Virus record (IMG/VR): IMGVR_UViG_3300028388_002120
Span: 1-32,556 of that record
Length of the DNA stretch: 32,556 nt
Origin: a virus
Direction: 5' to 3' (one strand)
Part shown: positions 1-8,243 of the stretch, one piece after another
How positions within the stretch are numbered: the first letter of the stretch is position 1
Layout: the number at the start of each line of letters is the position of its first letter
Notes under the pieces: generated by a model
Seen by the model: the letters and a program-made list of their open reading frames with translations, nothing else
Database searches by the model: none
What the model was told of the DNA's origin: nothing
Translations under genes and position numbers: made by a program

Positions 1-2
1 CG

Positions 3-68
3 GTAATAGAAGTTGCAGCTCCTGCAAAATTACTTATAGAAGCACTGAAAGTAGCACCTATAGACTGA
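3..68 (+). CDS. Short open segment ending at TGA 66-68, possibly the true N-terminal part of the hub gene
   Basis: The first 66 bases in frame 3 read as 21 coding-like residues (beginning VIEVAAPAKLLIEAL) and stop at TGA 66-68. The hub reading frame resumes in the same frame four bases later at GTG 72. Seen: same frame, no ATG and no clear ribosome binding site between the two. Inferred: this is either the C-terminus of an upstream gene or the N-terminal part of the hub protein interrupted by a nonsense change or base error. The left window edge prevents a decision. Confidence 0.35.
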   Translation, partial: VIEVAAPAKLLIEALKVAPID

Positions 69-71
69 CCA

Positions 72-3000
72 GTGTTGTTAAGTAGATTACTTGAAAAATA
101 TGCAAGTTATAATTGTATTTTTGAATTAGGTGCTTTAAGTGCGTTTACCGTAAATAATCCTCAAGAGACATATAGACTTAGCGGCGCCGATGTAACAATT
201 CTCCGCAGTGGAGGCGGCATAGACGAAAGACGAGTACAAACTGCTTACGATGCTCTAGGTAAAGAGCCTGGAAATCTAGAATATTTTATTGACGATGTGA
301 ATATACGTGCTATTGTTTCTCCGTCCAGACGCAGTGGTCTATCTCAAGCAACAAAGATAGAATTTACAGTAAATGAACCATATTCGATGGGCCTTTTTTT
401 ACAAGCTATGCAAGCCGCAGCACTACAAGCAAATTTTGCAAATTATCTCGAAGCGCCTTATATGCTCGAACTTGATTTTATAGGTTGGGATGATGAAGGA
501 AATGCAGTTCCAGTAGAAAACGCAAACAAAAAAATTCCGTTAAAATTAGCAAACATTGAATTTGATGTAGAACGTGGAGGAAGTGTATATAAAGTTAGTG
601 CATATCCTTGGAACGAAATGGCACTATTGGACAATTATCAAGTTATAGCAGACGATATTAGTATTTCTGGACCTAGTGTGTTTGAAATACTAACATCTGG
701 AGAACAAAGCCTTACAACCATTATAAACAGGGCAATTCTAACAGCAGCACAAGCAAAAGAAGAACCAGGCTCAGATACCTATTTGATTAGATTCCCTAGT
801 TCTAGAACTGGGTTAAACAACACGCAAACCGAAACAGCCGGTGACACTGGTGCAACTTCTGCTGGTGATCCTTTATCGGTTACAGCACAACTTGGAGAAA
901 ATGTAGGGGAATATGCAGCTGAAAGTCTTGCCGGCGGATTGTTTAGCAACACCGGAAATAGTGTAGTAGAAACCATTAGAAGTGACACATTAAATGATTT
1001 AAATCAGATAGGTGCTGCTTTCATGTTAGATCCAGATCCAATGAAAATTAGATCTAATGGCGATCATCCGTTTGGACTAGGTTTATATACTTGGGAGGAA
1101 AACGAAGATGGCGTGGGGGTTTATAGACGTGATGGCGTTGAACTTTCAATAACTGGCGATCAAAGAACATTTAAATTTAAACAAGGTACAAAAATTTCTA
1201 AAATTATTGAAGAAATTGTTTTAGCAAGCGATTATGGTAGAGCTGCTATTCAGAGTGTAAACGAAGAAGGAATGACGCCTTGGTTTAGAATTGAACCGCA
1301 AGTGTTTGTTTTAGATAATCCTGCACACGAACAAATTGCAGGTAGAAAACCTTTAATATGGGTTTACAACGTTGTGCCTTACGAAGTTCACATTTCGACG
1401 TTTAGTGCTCCTAACCAAGACATTGGAACTAAAGAAAGACAAAAACAAGCAGTAAAAGAATACAATTACATCTATAGCGGACAAAATCAAGATGTATTAG
1501 GTTTTGACATAAAATTTAATGCAGCATTTTTTACTGCTATTAATACCGACTTTGGTGAAAGAAGCGCAGGTGAAAGAAGTGCAACTTCTGAAGGTATTAC
1601 AGCTACATCTCCAGAAGCAGGAATTCAACGTGGTTCGGATACAATTTCAGATGAGCCTCAAGGGTCCACAGAAGTAGTGCCCTCTGCAACTGGCGTTGCC
1701 AGCGGAAATTATAATATTGATAGATTACAAAATATTGCAAGAACTTTTCATGAAGCTCTTCTTAATAGCGATGTTGATTTGATTACAGCTGATCTAGAAA
1801 TATGGGGAGATCCGTATTACCTTACTGATAGCGGTATGGGAAATTATAATGCTGAAAGATCAGGAGCATCAGTAATGGTTAATGCTGACGGATCTGCAGA
1901 CTATCAACAAGGAAATGTTCATATCGGTATAAACTTTAGAACACCAATCGATTACAATCAAGATGGTACTATGGAATTTCCTGAGGATACACAAGCTGTG
2001 AAAGGATTTAGCGGATTATATCGTGTACTCAGTGTAGATTCAAATTTTTCAAATAATCGGTTTACGCAAACGCTAGGATTACTTAGAGAAAGAAATCAAA
2101 GTTTAGAAGGTGCTGTTGAACAACAACAAGCGCAAGCAACAAGACAAACTGATGTTGCTACTAATACAAATGATGAAAACAATTCAACACCACCGGAGAC
2201 TACTGGTCAAGCAGTAAATGATAGAACAACAGCAACAACTGTTGCACCAGCAGCAGAACCCCTTAATGACAATGGCGATCTAGCTGAAATTGTTTCTAAA
2301 AATGGTGTAAGAGTTCAAGTGGCTGCACTATATGCAGATCGTTTTCAAGGATTTATTGACGAACTTGAAAACGACTATGGTTATGAAATAAGAACCTTAT
2401 CAGGTGAACGCAGAACAAGAGTATCGACATCAGGACGATGGAGTTATCATGCCAGCGGCTTAGCTATAGATATTAATGGCTCAGAAAATAGATGGATAGT
2501 TCCTAGATCGCCAACTGCTCCTGAACCAACAGACATGCCACAAAACGGCACCGGTTCTGCAATGCCAGCATTGGCTGCAAAATATGGATTAGGATGGGGC
2601 GGCGCATGGAACAGTTCTACAGATTCTATGCATTTTAGTTTAGCAGTTAGCGAAGGCGGAACAGTTGAGTGGGAGCCAAACGGATTAATTCCAGGGGCAC
2701 CTCAACCTAGAGAGCCTGTTGCAACAGGCGAGCCTCAAGAATTACCCACAGCTGGGCCCGACGATGGTTCTCGGTCTTCTGCACCAAGCGGAAGCCAAGA
2801 TCCAAATAGGAGAGCGTTTATTCAAGGAGAAATCGATAAATTAAATGCAAGTATTGCTCAAGGTAGAACTTCATTAGCAGATGCAGAAGAATTAGCAAAC
2901 ACTAGTACAAATCCAACTATAGTTTCGCAAGCAAATAGTGTTGCTGCCTCGCTTAGAGAAACAATACAAAACAAAGAAAGAGCATTAGCAAGAGCTAATG

Positions 3001-3287
3001 CTGATCTTAACAGTCTAGATCAATCACAAGTTGGGCTAGATGCTTTTGGAGGAACGGGTACTCCTGTGAGCAGTACATCCCCTGTTTCCAATACTCCTGT
3101 GAGCGGTACATCCCCTGTTTCCGATACTCCTGTGGCTACACCTAATCCAGCTAGTAACCCCCAAGGAAATGTATCTGGTCTCAGACCTTACTATGGTCTT
3201 AACATCGAAGATGATAGATATGACTTTAACACCGGCGATAAAATCAAAGCAATTCTTGCCGCATATAGGAATATAAACAATGGCTGA
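72..3287 (+). CDS. Baseplate hub-like structural protein with embedded M15-type peptidoglycan peptidase domain
   Basis: A 1071-residue protein directly upstream of the gp5 spike. Residues about 1-200 and 560-700 look like the beta-rich hub domains of large tail proteins in T4-like marine phages (for example 'LEIWGDPYYLTDSGMGNYN' and 'GFSGLYRVLSV'). Residues about 735-865 match an M15/VanY-type zinc peptidase: H793 and D800 in YHASGLAIDI, plus D851 and H854 in DSMHF, have the H-x6-D...H ligand layout of T5-type L-alanoyl-D-glutamate endopeptidase. It probably trims peptide stems of peptidoglycan during entry. Residues about 915-990 are a likely coiled coil, followed by a Ser/Pro/Thr-rich repeat linker. 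The GTG at 72 is a nominal start: it has no convincing ribosome binding site and lies four bases after an in-frame TGA, so the true N-terminus may be upstream. The TGA stop overlaps the next start by 8 bases. The family assignment is by recalled similarity and context; the peptidase motif is seen directly. Confidence 0.7.
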   Translation: MLLSRLLEKYASYNCIFELGALSAFTVNNPQETYRLSGADVTILRSGGGIDERRVQTAYDALGKEPGNLEYFIDDVNIRAIVSPSRRSGLSQATKIEFTVNEPYSMGLFLQAMQAAALQANFANYLEAPYMLELDFIGWDDEGNAVPVENANKKIPLKLANIEFDVERGGSVYKVSAYPWNEMALLDNYQVIADDISISGPSVFEILTSGEQSLTTIINRAILTAAQAKEEPGSDTYLIRFPSSRTGLNNTQTETAGDTGATSAGDPLSVTAQLGENVGEYAAESLAGGLFSNTGNSVVETIRSDTLNDLNQIGAAFMLDPDPMKIRSNGDHPFGLGLYTWEENEDGVGVYRRDGVELSITGDQRTFKFKQGTKISKIIEEIVLASDYGRAAIQSVNEEGMTPWFRIEPQVFVLDNPAHEQIAGRKPLIWVYNVVPYEVHISTFSAPNQDIGTKERQKQAVKEYNYIYSGQNQDVLGFDIKFNAAFFTAINTDFGERSAGERSATSEGITATSPEAGIQRGSDTISDEPQGSTEVVPSATGVASGNYNIDRLQNIARTFHEALLNSDVDLITADLEIWGDPYYLTDSGMGNYNAERSGASVMVNADGSADYQQGNVHIGINFRTPIDYNQDGTMEFPEDTQAVKGFSGLYRVLSVDSNFSNNRFTQTLGLLRERNQSLEGAVEQQQAQATRQTDVATNTNDENNSTPPETTGQAVNDRTTATTVAPAAEPLNDNGDLAEIVSKNGVRVQVAALYADRFQGFIDELENDYGYEIRTLSGERRTRVSTSGRWSYHASGLAIDINGSENRWIVPRSPTAPEPTDMPQNGTGSAMPALAAKYGLGWGGAWNSSTDSMHFSLAVSEGGTVEWEPNGLIPGAPQPREPVATGEPQELPTAGPDDGSRSSAPSGSQDPNRRAFIQGEIDKLNASIAQGRTSLADAEELANTSTNPTIVSQANSVAASLRETIQNKERALARANADLNSLDQSQVGLDAFGGTGTPVSSTSPVSNTPVSGTSPVSDTPVATPNPASNPQGNVSGLRPYYGLNIEDDRYDFNTGDKIKAILAAYRNINNG
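3060..3140 (+). repeat. 33-bp tandem repeat coding a TPVSxTSPVSx linker
   Basis: Two nearly identical 33-bp units begin at 3060 and 3093, and a degenerate third begins at 3126. They encode TPVSSTSPVSN, TPVSGTSPVSD and TPVATPNPASN near the C-terminus of the hub protein. The composition suggests a flexible Pro/Ser/Thr linker between the coiled coil and the last about 45 residues. The unit is a multiple of three, so copy number can change without breaking the frame. Confidence 0.8.
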
Positions 3288-6264
3288 AAGTAGACGAAGT
3301 TCTGATAACGAAAATAATGTAGCAAATGGGCGTAACGTACCTGCTGGAGTATACGAAGCAATAGTAGTAAGTCATCTTGATAGTACCTATATGGGAGGAT
3401 TATTAGTTGACGTCTTACATCCTACATCCTCTGGTTCTTTACCTGAAAGAATAGGAACAAGTGTTGAAGCAAGATACCTAATGCCATTTTATGGAACCAC
3501 ACATAGAGAGGCAACAAGTCCCAATGACGGGTATAGTGCAACACAAAAAACATACGGAATGTGGATGGTTCCTCCCGATGTTGGAACTAAAGTTTTAGTT
3601 ATTTTTCTTGAAGGCGGTTCTAGATGCTATTGGATTGGGTGCGTTCAAGACGAATATATGAATTTTATGATTCCGGACGGCCGACCAAGCACCGATCTCA
3701 CCACTGATATTACACCTAATAATCTAAAAGGTAAAAAATTGCCGGTGGGCGAATATAATAAAAAGGTAGAACGTGCAACAGGTAATGATCCAACTAGATT
3801 TAAGAAACCTTATAACAAGGATTTTACACAAGTACTAGAAGTACAAGGATTATTAGACGACGAAAATAGAGGAACAACGACATCGAGTGCAAGACGAGAA
3901 GTTCCTAGTGCTGTGTTTGGTGTAAACACTCCTGGACCATATGACAAGAGAGCTGGCTCTCCTCGTTCTCCTCAAGGCCAAGCTCAAAACAAAGCAAATG
4001 TCTATGCTAATAGGCTAGGCGGACATAGTTTTGTAATGGATGACGGCGACGATAAGTTTATTCGTAAAACTACTGCCGATGCAGGACCTCCAGAATACGT
4101 AAACAAAGAATTAGGCGAAGCAGGCGGTGATCCTACACTTCCCCATAACGAATTAATGAGATTTAGAACACGTACAGGACATCAAATATTGATGCATAAT
4201 ACGGAAGATTTTATCTATATTGCTAATTCAAGAGGCACTGCCTGGGTAGAACTATCCTCAGATGGTAAGATTGATGTTTATGCAAATGATAGTATTAGTG
4301 TACACTCTGATCAAGATATCAATCTAACAGCAGACAGAGATATTAATATCGAGGGCGGAAGAAATGTTAATATTCGTGCTAGTGCTGCGTTTAGTCAAGG
4401 AAATCCCGAAGCAATAGTTACAGTAGAATCTGTATCTACAGTGTATCCACAAGTTGATGATACTCCACCTGAGCCTATATCAGAAGATCCCCAGAATATT
4501 TTCGTTTTAGGAGATAGTCACGGAGTAGCTATTAAATCTGCAGGAGATTTCCAAGGATCCCCTGTAAACGGAGCAACGATACAAGCATCTGCTGGACAGA
4601 TCAGCGCCATACCGGATAATTCTACTGTGGTTGTTAGTGTAGGAAACAATAATATTGGCTCCGAACCAGGAGTGGTTTTAGATAATATACAAGTAGGAAT
4701 TTTAACACCACTTAAAAATAAAAACTGCACAATATTTGTAGTGGTGTTCCCTGACATCGATCTAAACGGAGCATATGCATCTACCTACAGTTCTGCAGGA
4801 TATACAGCTAACTATAATAGTGTAAGAGAAGTAGTAAAAAGTGCAGCAAGTGCTGTCGGTGCAACAACATTTGAGTTGACCAGTGCAGATATAAATCCTG
4901 CAGATCCGATGAAAATACATGCAACACCTGCAGCATATCAGAGAATTGCAGATCAAGTGAAACAAGCTGCACCAGGCGGTTCAGTACAGCCCTCTGAAAA
5001 TACTGCTAGAGCTCCAAGACCAGAACTTTCAGTAGAAACACAAACTTTTACAGCACCTAGTGGCAGAGTTACAATAGAAAGTAAGTTTGATACCCACATT
5101 AGGTCGGATAGAGACACTAAATTTCACGTTGAAAGAAATAGAGACGATTATGTAAAAGAAAACTATAAAACATTTGTTGAAGCAAATAGAGATATAAAAA
5201 TTACAGGTTATCTAAGGCATTCTAATGAAGGAAACATAAATTTCGAAACTACTGGTGGAAATTATTTTGTAACTGCTAGTTCAGGTAATTTAGATTTTAA
5301 TGCTAGCGATAATATAAGATCTCAGAGCGGTAATGACATTAGCTTAAAAGCTGGAGGCAAAATTGCAGGCGACGGTAACCCTGATGTTATTTGGAATAGT
5401 AGTGCTTCTGTGCCTGCACTTACAGCAACACCTGCTGTGCCTGCTGCAAAAGTTGTTTTACTTAAAAATTACGGAGTTACAAAAGTAACCCCAGGCGGCA
5501 CCGCCGGATCCACAGTTCCGAGCATTGTAAAAAGATCTCCAACACACGAACCTTGGACGCAACATGAAAATTTAAATCCTCTAGCATTTAAACCGGCTAA
5601 TCTTGATAGGGAATACGACGAGCAACCTTTACAAGCATCCTATAGTATAACACCTGATACATTTAGGAAAGGCGTAGGTATAACCCCTCCTTCTAGCGCA
5701 CCTGCATCAGTAGCAGGTCAAACACAAGAAGATGGAGAGATTGGATCACCTGATCAAGCATATACTCCACCAATCAATCTTGTAGAAAGTGCATCTAATG
5801 CCGAAGCCAGAGCCACTGCTGAAAATTATCTCGGTAGACCTATGAATGATCAAGAATGGGATTACCTTGTACGTGCTACAGTTGCAGAAGCAACCTCTAA
5901 TCCTCAAGAACAAGCAGGAGTAATGGCGGTTATGCTCAACAGAGTGGCTGCAAATGGATATGGAGGAAATGATGTAGTTTCAGTTTTAGAAGCGCCGAAC
6001 CAATTCCAAGCAGTCACCGGAACAAGAGCAGATGGTAATCGTCCAAGTAGAAACTTTACTAATCCTACAAGAAGTCAAATTGATGGCGCATTAACTGCTA
6101 CAGTAAATTATCTACCTAGTGCTAACAAAGATTGGTTAAACTTTACCGCTTACAATCCTGCTGCTTACGGTCCTGGAACGAATATAAACTTTAGGCAAGA
6201 TGTGTTAAACGCTCCGGGCTCAAGGGTTATAGGCGGAACAGTGTTCGGTACAGTTAGGGGGTAA
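3280..6264 (+). CDS. gp5: gp5-like baseplate spike with SGNH-hydrolase-like insertion and C-terminal SleB-type cell wall hydrolase
   Basis: A 994-residue central puncturing spike. Residues about 20-135 resemble the gp5/VgrG OB fold (VYEAIVVSHLDSTYMGGLLV). Residues about 290-370 form the first beta-helix stretch with alternating short repeats (SDQDINLTADRDINIEGGRN). Residues about 405-560 look like an SGNH/GDSL hydrolase: GDSH with candidate nucleophile S413, a GNNN block, and D542/H547 in DPMKIHATPAAY. Residues about 590-705 return to beta-helix repeats. Residues about 840-990 match the SleB/Hydrolase_2 family: VAEAT with catalytic-candidate E870, then GVMAVMLNRV and NQF. T4 gp5 is 575 residues with a T4-type lysozyme between its OB fold and helix; that domain is absent and the C-terminal hydrolase appears to replace it. 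ATG 3280 is preceded by AGGA at 3267-3270 and overlaps the hub gene by 8 bases. gp5 identity is strong; the enzyme calls rest on visible motifs. Confidence 0.85.
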   Translation: MAESRRSSDNENNVANGRNVPAGVYEAIVVSHLDSTYMGGLLVDVLHPTSSGSLPERIGTSVEARYLMPFYGTTHREATSPNDGYSATQKTYGMWMVPPDVGTKVLVIFLEGGSRCYWIGCVQDEYMNFMIPDGRPSTDLTTDITPNNLKGKKLPVGEYNKKVERATGNDPTRFKKPYNKDFTQVLEVQGLLDDENRGTTTSSARREVPSAVFGVNTPGPYDKRAGSPRSPQGQAQNKANVYANRLGGHSFVMDDGDDKFIRKTTADAGPPEYVNKELGEAGGDPTLPHNELMRFRTRTGHQILMHNTEDFIYIANSRGTAWVELSSDGKIDVYANDSISVHSDQDINLTADRDINIEGGRNVNIRASAAFSQGNPEAIVTVESVSTVYPQVDDTPPEPISEDPQNIFVLGDSHGVAIKSAGDFQGSPVNGATIQASAGQISAIPDNSTVVVSVGNNNIGSEPGVVLDNIQVGILTPLKNKNCTIFVVVFPDIDLNGAYASTYSSAGYTANYNSVREVVKSAASAVGATTFELTSADINPADPMKIHATPAAYQRIADQVKQAAPGGSVQPSENTARAPRPELSVETQTFTAPSGRVTIESKFDTHIRSDRDTKFHVERNRDDYVKENYKTFVEANRDIKITGYLRHSNEGNINFETTGGNYFVTASSGNLDFNASDNIRSQSGNDISLKAGGKIAGDGNPDVIWNSSASVPALTATPAVPAAKVVLLKNYGVTKVTPGGTAGSTVPSIVKRSPTHEPWTQHENLNPLAFKPANLDREYDEQPLQASYSITPDTFRKGVGITPPSSAPASVAGQTQEDGEIGSPDQAYTPPINLVESASNAEARATAENYLGRPMNDQEWDYLVRATVAEATSNPQEQAGVMAVMLNRVAANGYGGNDVVSVLEAPNQFQAVTGTRADGNRPSRNFTNPTRSQIDGALTATVNYLPSANKDWLNFTAYNPAAYGPGTNINFRQDVLNAPGSRVIGGTVFGTVRG

Positions 6265-6271
6265 ATACGAT

Positions 6272-6718
6272 ATGAGCACACTAGAAAAAAATTTATACAA
6301 AAGAGTACAAGTAGCAGATCCTCAAACCCAACAAAAACCTGCTAGCAGCTCTGCCTATCGTAGTATTTCAACTGTTAACGATGAAAATGATAGTTTTCGT
6401 CTTTACGACCTTGCTGTTATCAAGCAAGATATTATAAATCACTTTCATATCCGTCAAGGAGAAAAACTAGAAAATCCCGAATTTGGCACTATTATCTGGG
6501 ATGTGCTATTTGACCCACTAACTGAAAGTCTTAAACAAGCCATTGTAAGTAATGTACAAGACATTATCGACTATGACCCAAGAGTCGCTGCTGATCAAGT
6601 GATCGTCAACGAATATGAAAGCGGAATACAAATCGAATGTGTGCTAATTTATCTTGATTATAGTATTGCAGAAACTATGCAACTACAATTCGATCAACGT
6701 AACGGGTTGCTGTCATAA
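6272..6718 (+). CDS. gp25: gp25-like baseplate wedge protein
   Basis: A 148-residue member of the GPW/gp25 family, which joins the sheath-initiating end of the wedge to the baseplate core (homologous to TssE of type VI secretion). The family core is visible: GEKLENPEFGTIIWDVLFDP at about residues 67-86, then the helix leading to YDPRV, where D102-P103-R104 stands in place of the usual EPR motif. It is slightly longer than T4 gp25 (132 residues), with a polar N-terminal extension of about 40 residues. ATG 6272 follows a G-run at 6257-6261 inside the end of the spike gene, and only 7 bases separate the two genes, so it is probably co-transcribed and translated in sequence. The gp5-gp25-gp6 order is typical of T4-like marine phages. 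Confidence 0.9.
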   Translation: MSTLEKNLYKRVQVADPQTQQKPASSSAYRSISTVNDENDSFRLYDLAVIKQDIINHFHIRQGEKLENPEFGTIIWDVLFDPLTESLKQAIVSNVQDIIDYDPRVAADQVIVNEYESGIQIECVLIYLDYSIAETMQLQFDQRNGLLS

Positions 6719-6744
6719 AATAAAATACGCACTTTTCTTAATAC

Positions 6745-6752
6745 GATAAATA
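6745..6752 (+). promoter_or_regulatory. Late-promoter-like box upstream of gp6
   Basis: GATAAATA lies 21 bases before the gp6 start in the 55-bp gap after gp25. It matches the core of the T4 late promoter (TATAAATA) and the NATAAATA form described for T4-like cyanophages. A GAGGA ribosome binding site at 6763-6767 follows, six bases before the ATG. No terminator-like hairpin is seen in the gap, so read-through from upstream is also likely. Confidence 0.6.
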
Positions 6753-6773
6753 TCATATAACAGAGGAAAGCAA

Positions 6774-8243
6774 ATGTCAGCAACAGATAGACAAAATCGA
6801 TTATTAGTTGCGGAAGATTGGAAGAGAGTTTACCAGTCGTTCCGCAACGCAGATTTTCAGAGCTATGATTTCGACAATCTACGTCGAACAATGATTAACT
6901 ACCTTAGAGAGAATTATCCTGAAGATTTCAATGACTATATTGAAAGTTCAGAGTACCTTGCACTAATTGATCTTATTGCTTTCCTGGGTCAAAATCTTGC
7001 TTTCCGTGTCGACCTTAATGCCAGAGAAAATTTCCTTGAATTAGCAGAACGTCGTGAAAGTGTTTTAAGACTAGCTCGATTGTTGAATTATAATCCTCGC
7101 AGAAATCAAGCTGCTAACGGTTTACTTAAATTTACTGCTGTAAAAACCGACGAAGATGTTATTGATTCTAACGGACAAAATCTTTCAGGACAAACCATTC
7201 AATGGAACGATGTCACAAATTCTAATTGGTACGAACAATTTATTAAAGTTTTAAATACTGCTTTGCCAGTAAACGGAGTTTTTGGACGTCCAAATAAGCT
7301 AGACAACGTAGCAGGTATTACTACTGAACAATATCGATTTAATGGCGTAAATACCAATGTACCGGTATATAGTTTTGAAAAAACAATCGAAGGAAAAACC
7401 ACACCGTTCCAAGTTGTTTCAACAGACATTGTTAACGGCGAACTAAAGGAAGAAGATCCGTTACCGGGTAATAATTTTGCTTTTCTATACAGAGACGACG
7501 GCCAAGGGGCAGGAAGCACTAACTCTGGATTTTTCTCGCATTTCCGCCAGGGAGTTTTAGCAAATGGATCTTTTAGTATTACACAACCAACAGAAAATCA
7601 AACAGTAGCAATCGATGCTACTAATATTAATAATTCTGATGTTTGGTTATTCAAATTAGATTCTAATGGAGTTGAAACAGAAAGCTGGACTAAAGTTGAC
7701 GCTGTTGAAGGTAATAATATTATCTATAACAGTATCAACAAAGGTATTAGAAATGTTTTCAGTGTGTTAACAAGGATTGATGATAGAATCAACTTAATCT
7801 TTAGTGACGGTGTATTTGGCAACTTGCCAAAAGGTAATTTCCGTACTTACTATCGCACAAGTGCAAATCGAAATATGATTATCACACCTGCAAGTATGCA
7901 ATCGATTACAGTAAGAATACCTTATCTAAGTAAACAAGGCAGAGTACAAAATCTCACAATTACAATGGGATTACAATATACTGTATCAAATGGTGACATA
8001 GCAGAAACAAATAATAGCATTAAATCAAATGCGCCAGCAACTTATTACACACAAAATAGAATGATTACTGGTGAAGATTACAATGTAGCTCCTTTAGCAA
8101 TAAGTCAAGATATTGTTAAAGTAAAAAGTGTAAACAGAACTTCAAGCGGAATAAGTCGGTATTTTGATTTAATTGATGCTACCGGAAAATATAGTCAAAC
8201 TAATTTATACGGAAATGACGGTGTAGTATATAAAGGTATTTAG
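6774..8243 (+). CDS. gp6: gp6-like baseplate wedge protein, N-terminal part (frame broken at 8227-8243)
   Basis: 489 residues of a gp6-type wedge protein, the ring-forming subunit that clamps the central hub in T4. The start is solid: ATG 6774 with GAGGA at 6763-6767 and a late promoter box before it. The N-terminal block (MINYLRENYPEDFNDYIESS followed by SEYLALIDLIAFLGQNLAFR and the ERRESVLRLARLLNYNPRRN helix) is characteristic of gp6/Baseplate_J-like proteins. The frame ends at TAG 8241-8243 right after DGVVYKGI, without a plausible C-terminus. Coding-like sequence continues without a gap in the frame one base further on, so this is half of one gene, not a complete protein. Restoring the frame by +1 at about 8241 gives about 1070 residues, longer than T4 gp6 (660). 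Confidence 0.85.
   Translation: MSATDRQNRLLVAEDWKRVYQSFRNADFQSYDFDNLRRTMINYLRENYPEDFNDYIESSEYLALIDLIAFLGQNLAFRVDLNARENFLELAERRESVLRLARLLNYNPRRNQAANGLLKFTAVKTDEDVIDSNGQNLSGQTIQWNDVTNSNWYEQFIKVLNTALPVNGVFGRPNKLDNVAGITTEQYRFNGVNTNVPVYSFEKTIEGKTTPFQVVSTDIVNGELKEEDPLPGNNFAFLYRDDGQGAGSTNSGFFSHFRQGVLANGSFSITQPTENQTVAIDATNINNSDVWLFKLDSNGVETESWTKVDAVEGNNIIYNSINKGIRNVFSVLTRIDDRINLIFSDGVFGNLPKGNFRTYYRTSANRNMIITPASMQSITVRIPYLSKQGRVQNLTITMGLQYTVSNGDIAETNNSIKSNAPATYYTQNRMITGEDYNVAPLAISQDIVKVKSVNRTSSGISRYFDLIDATGKYSQTNLYGNDGVVYKGI

Noticed and set aside
1-3293. Alternative genetic code with TGA as a sense codon
   Set aside because: No in-frame TGA occurs anywhere in the long structural genes, where tryptophan is always TGG. 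TGA 3285-3287 also ends the hub gene where the gp5 start overlaps it.
6719-6773. A rho-independent terminator between gp25 and gp6
   Set aside because: No stable inverted repeat followed by a T-run is visible; only a late-promoter-like box and ribosome binding site.
8241-8243. Amber read-through (TAG) in gp6
   Set aside because: Reading on in the same frame meets TGA after 14 codons and the sequence is not gp6-like; the continuation is in a different frame.
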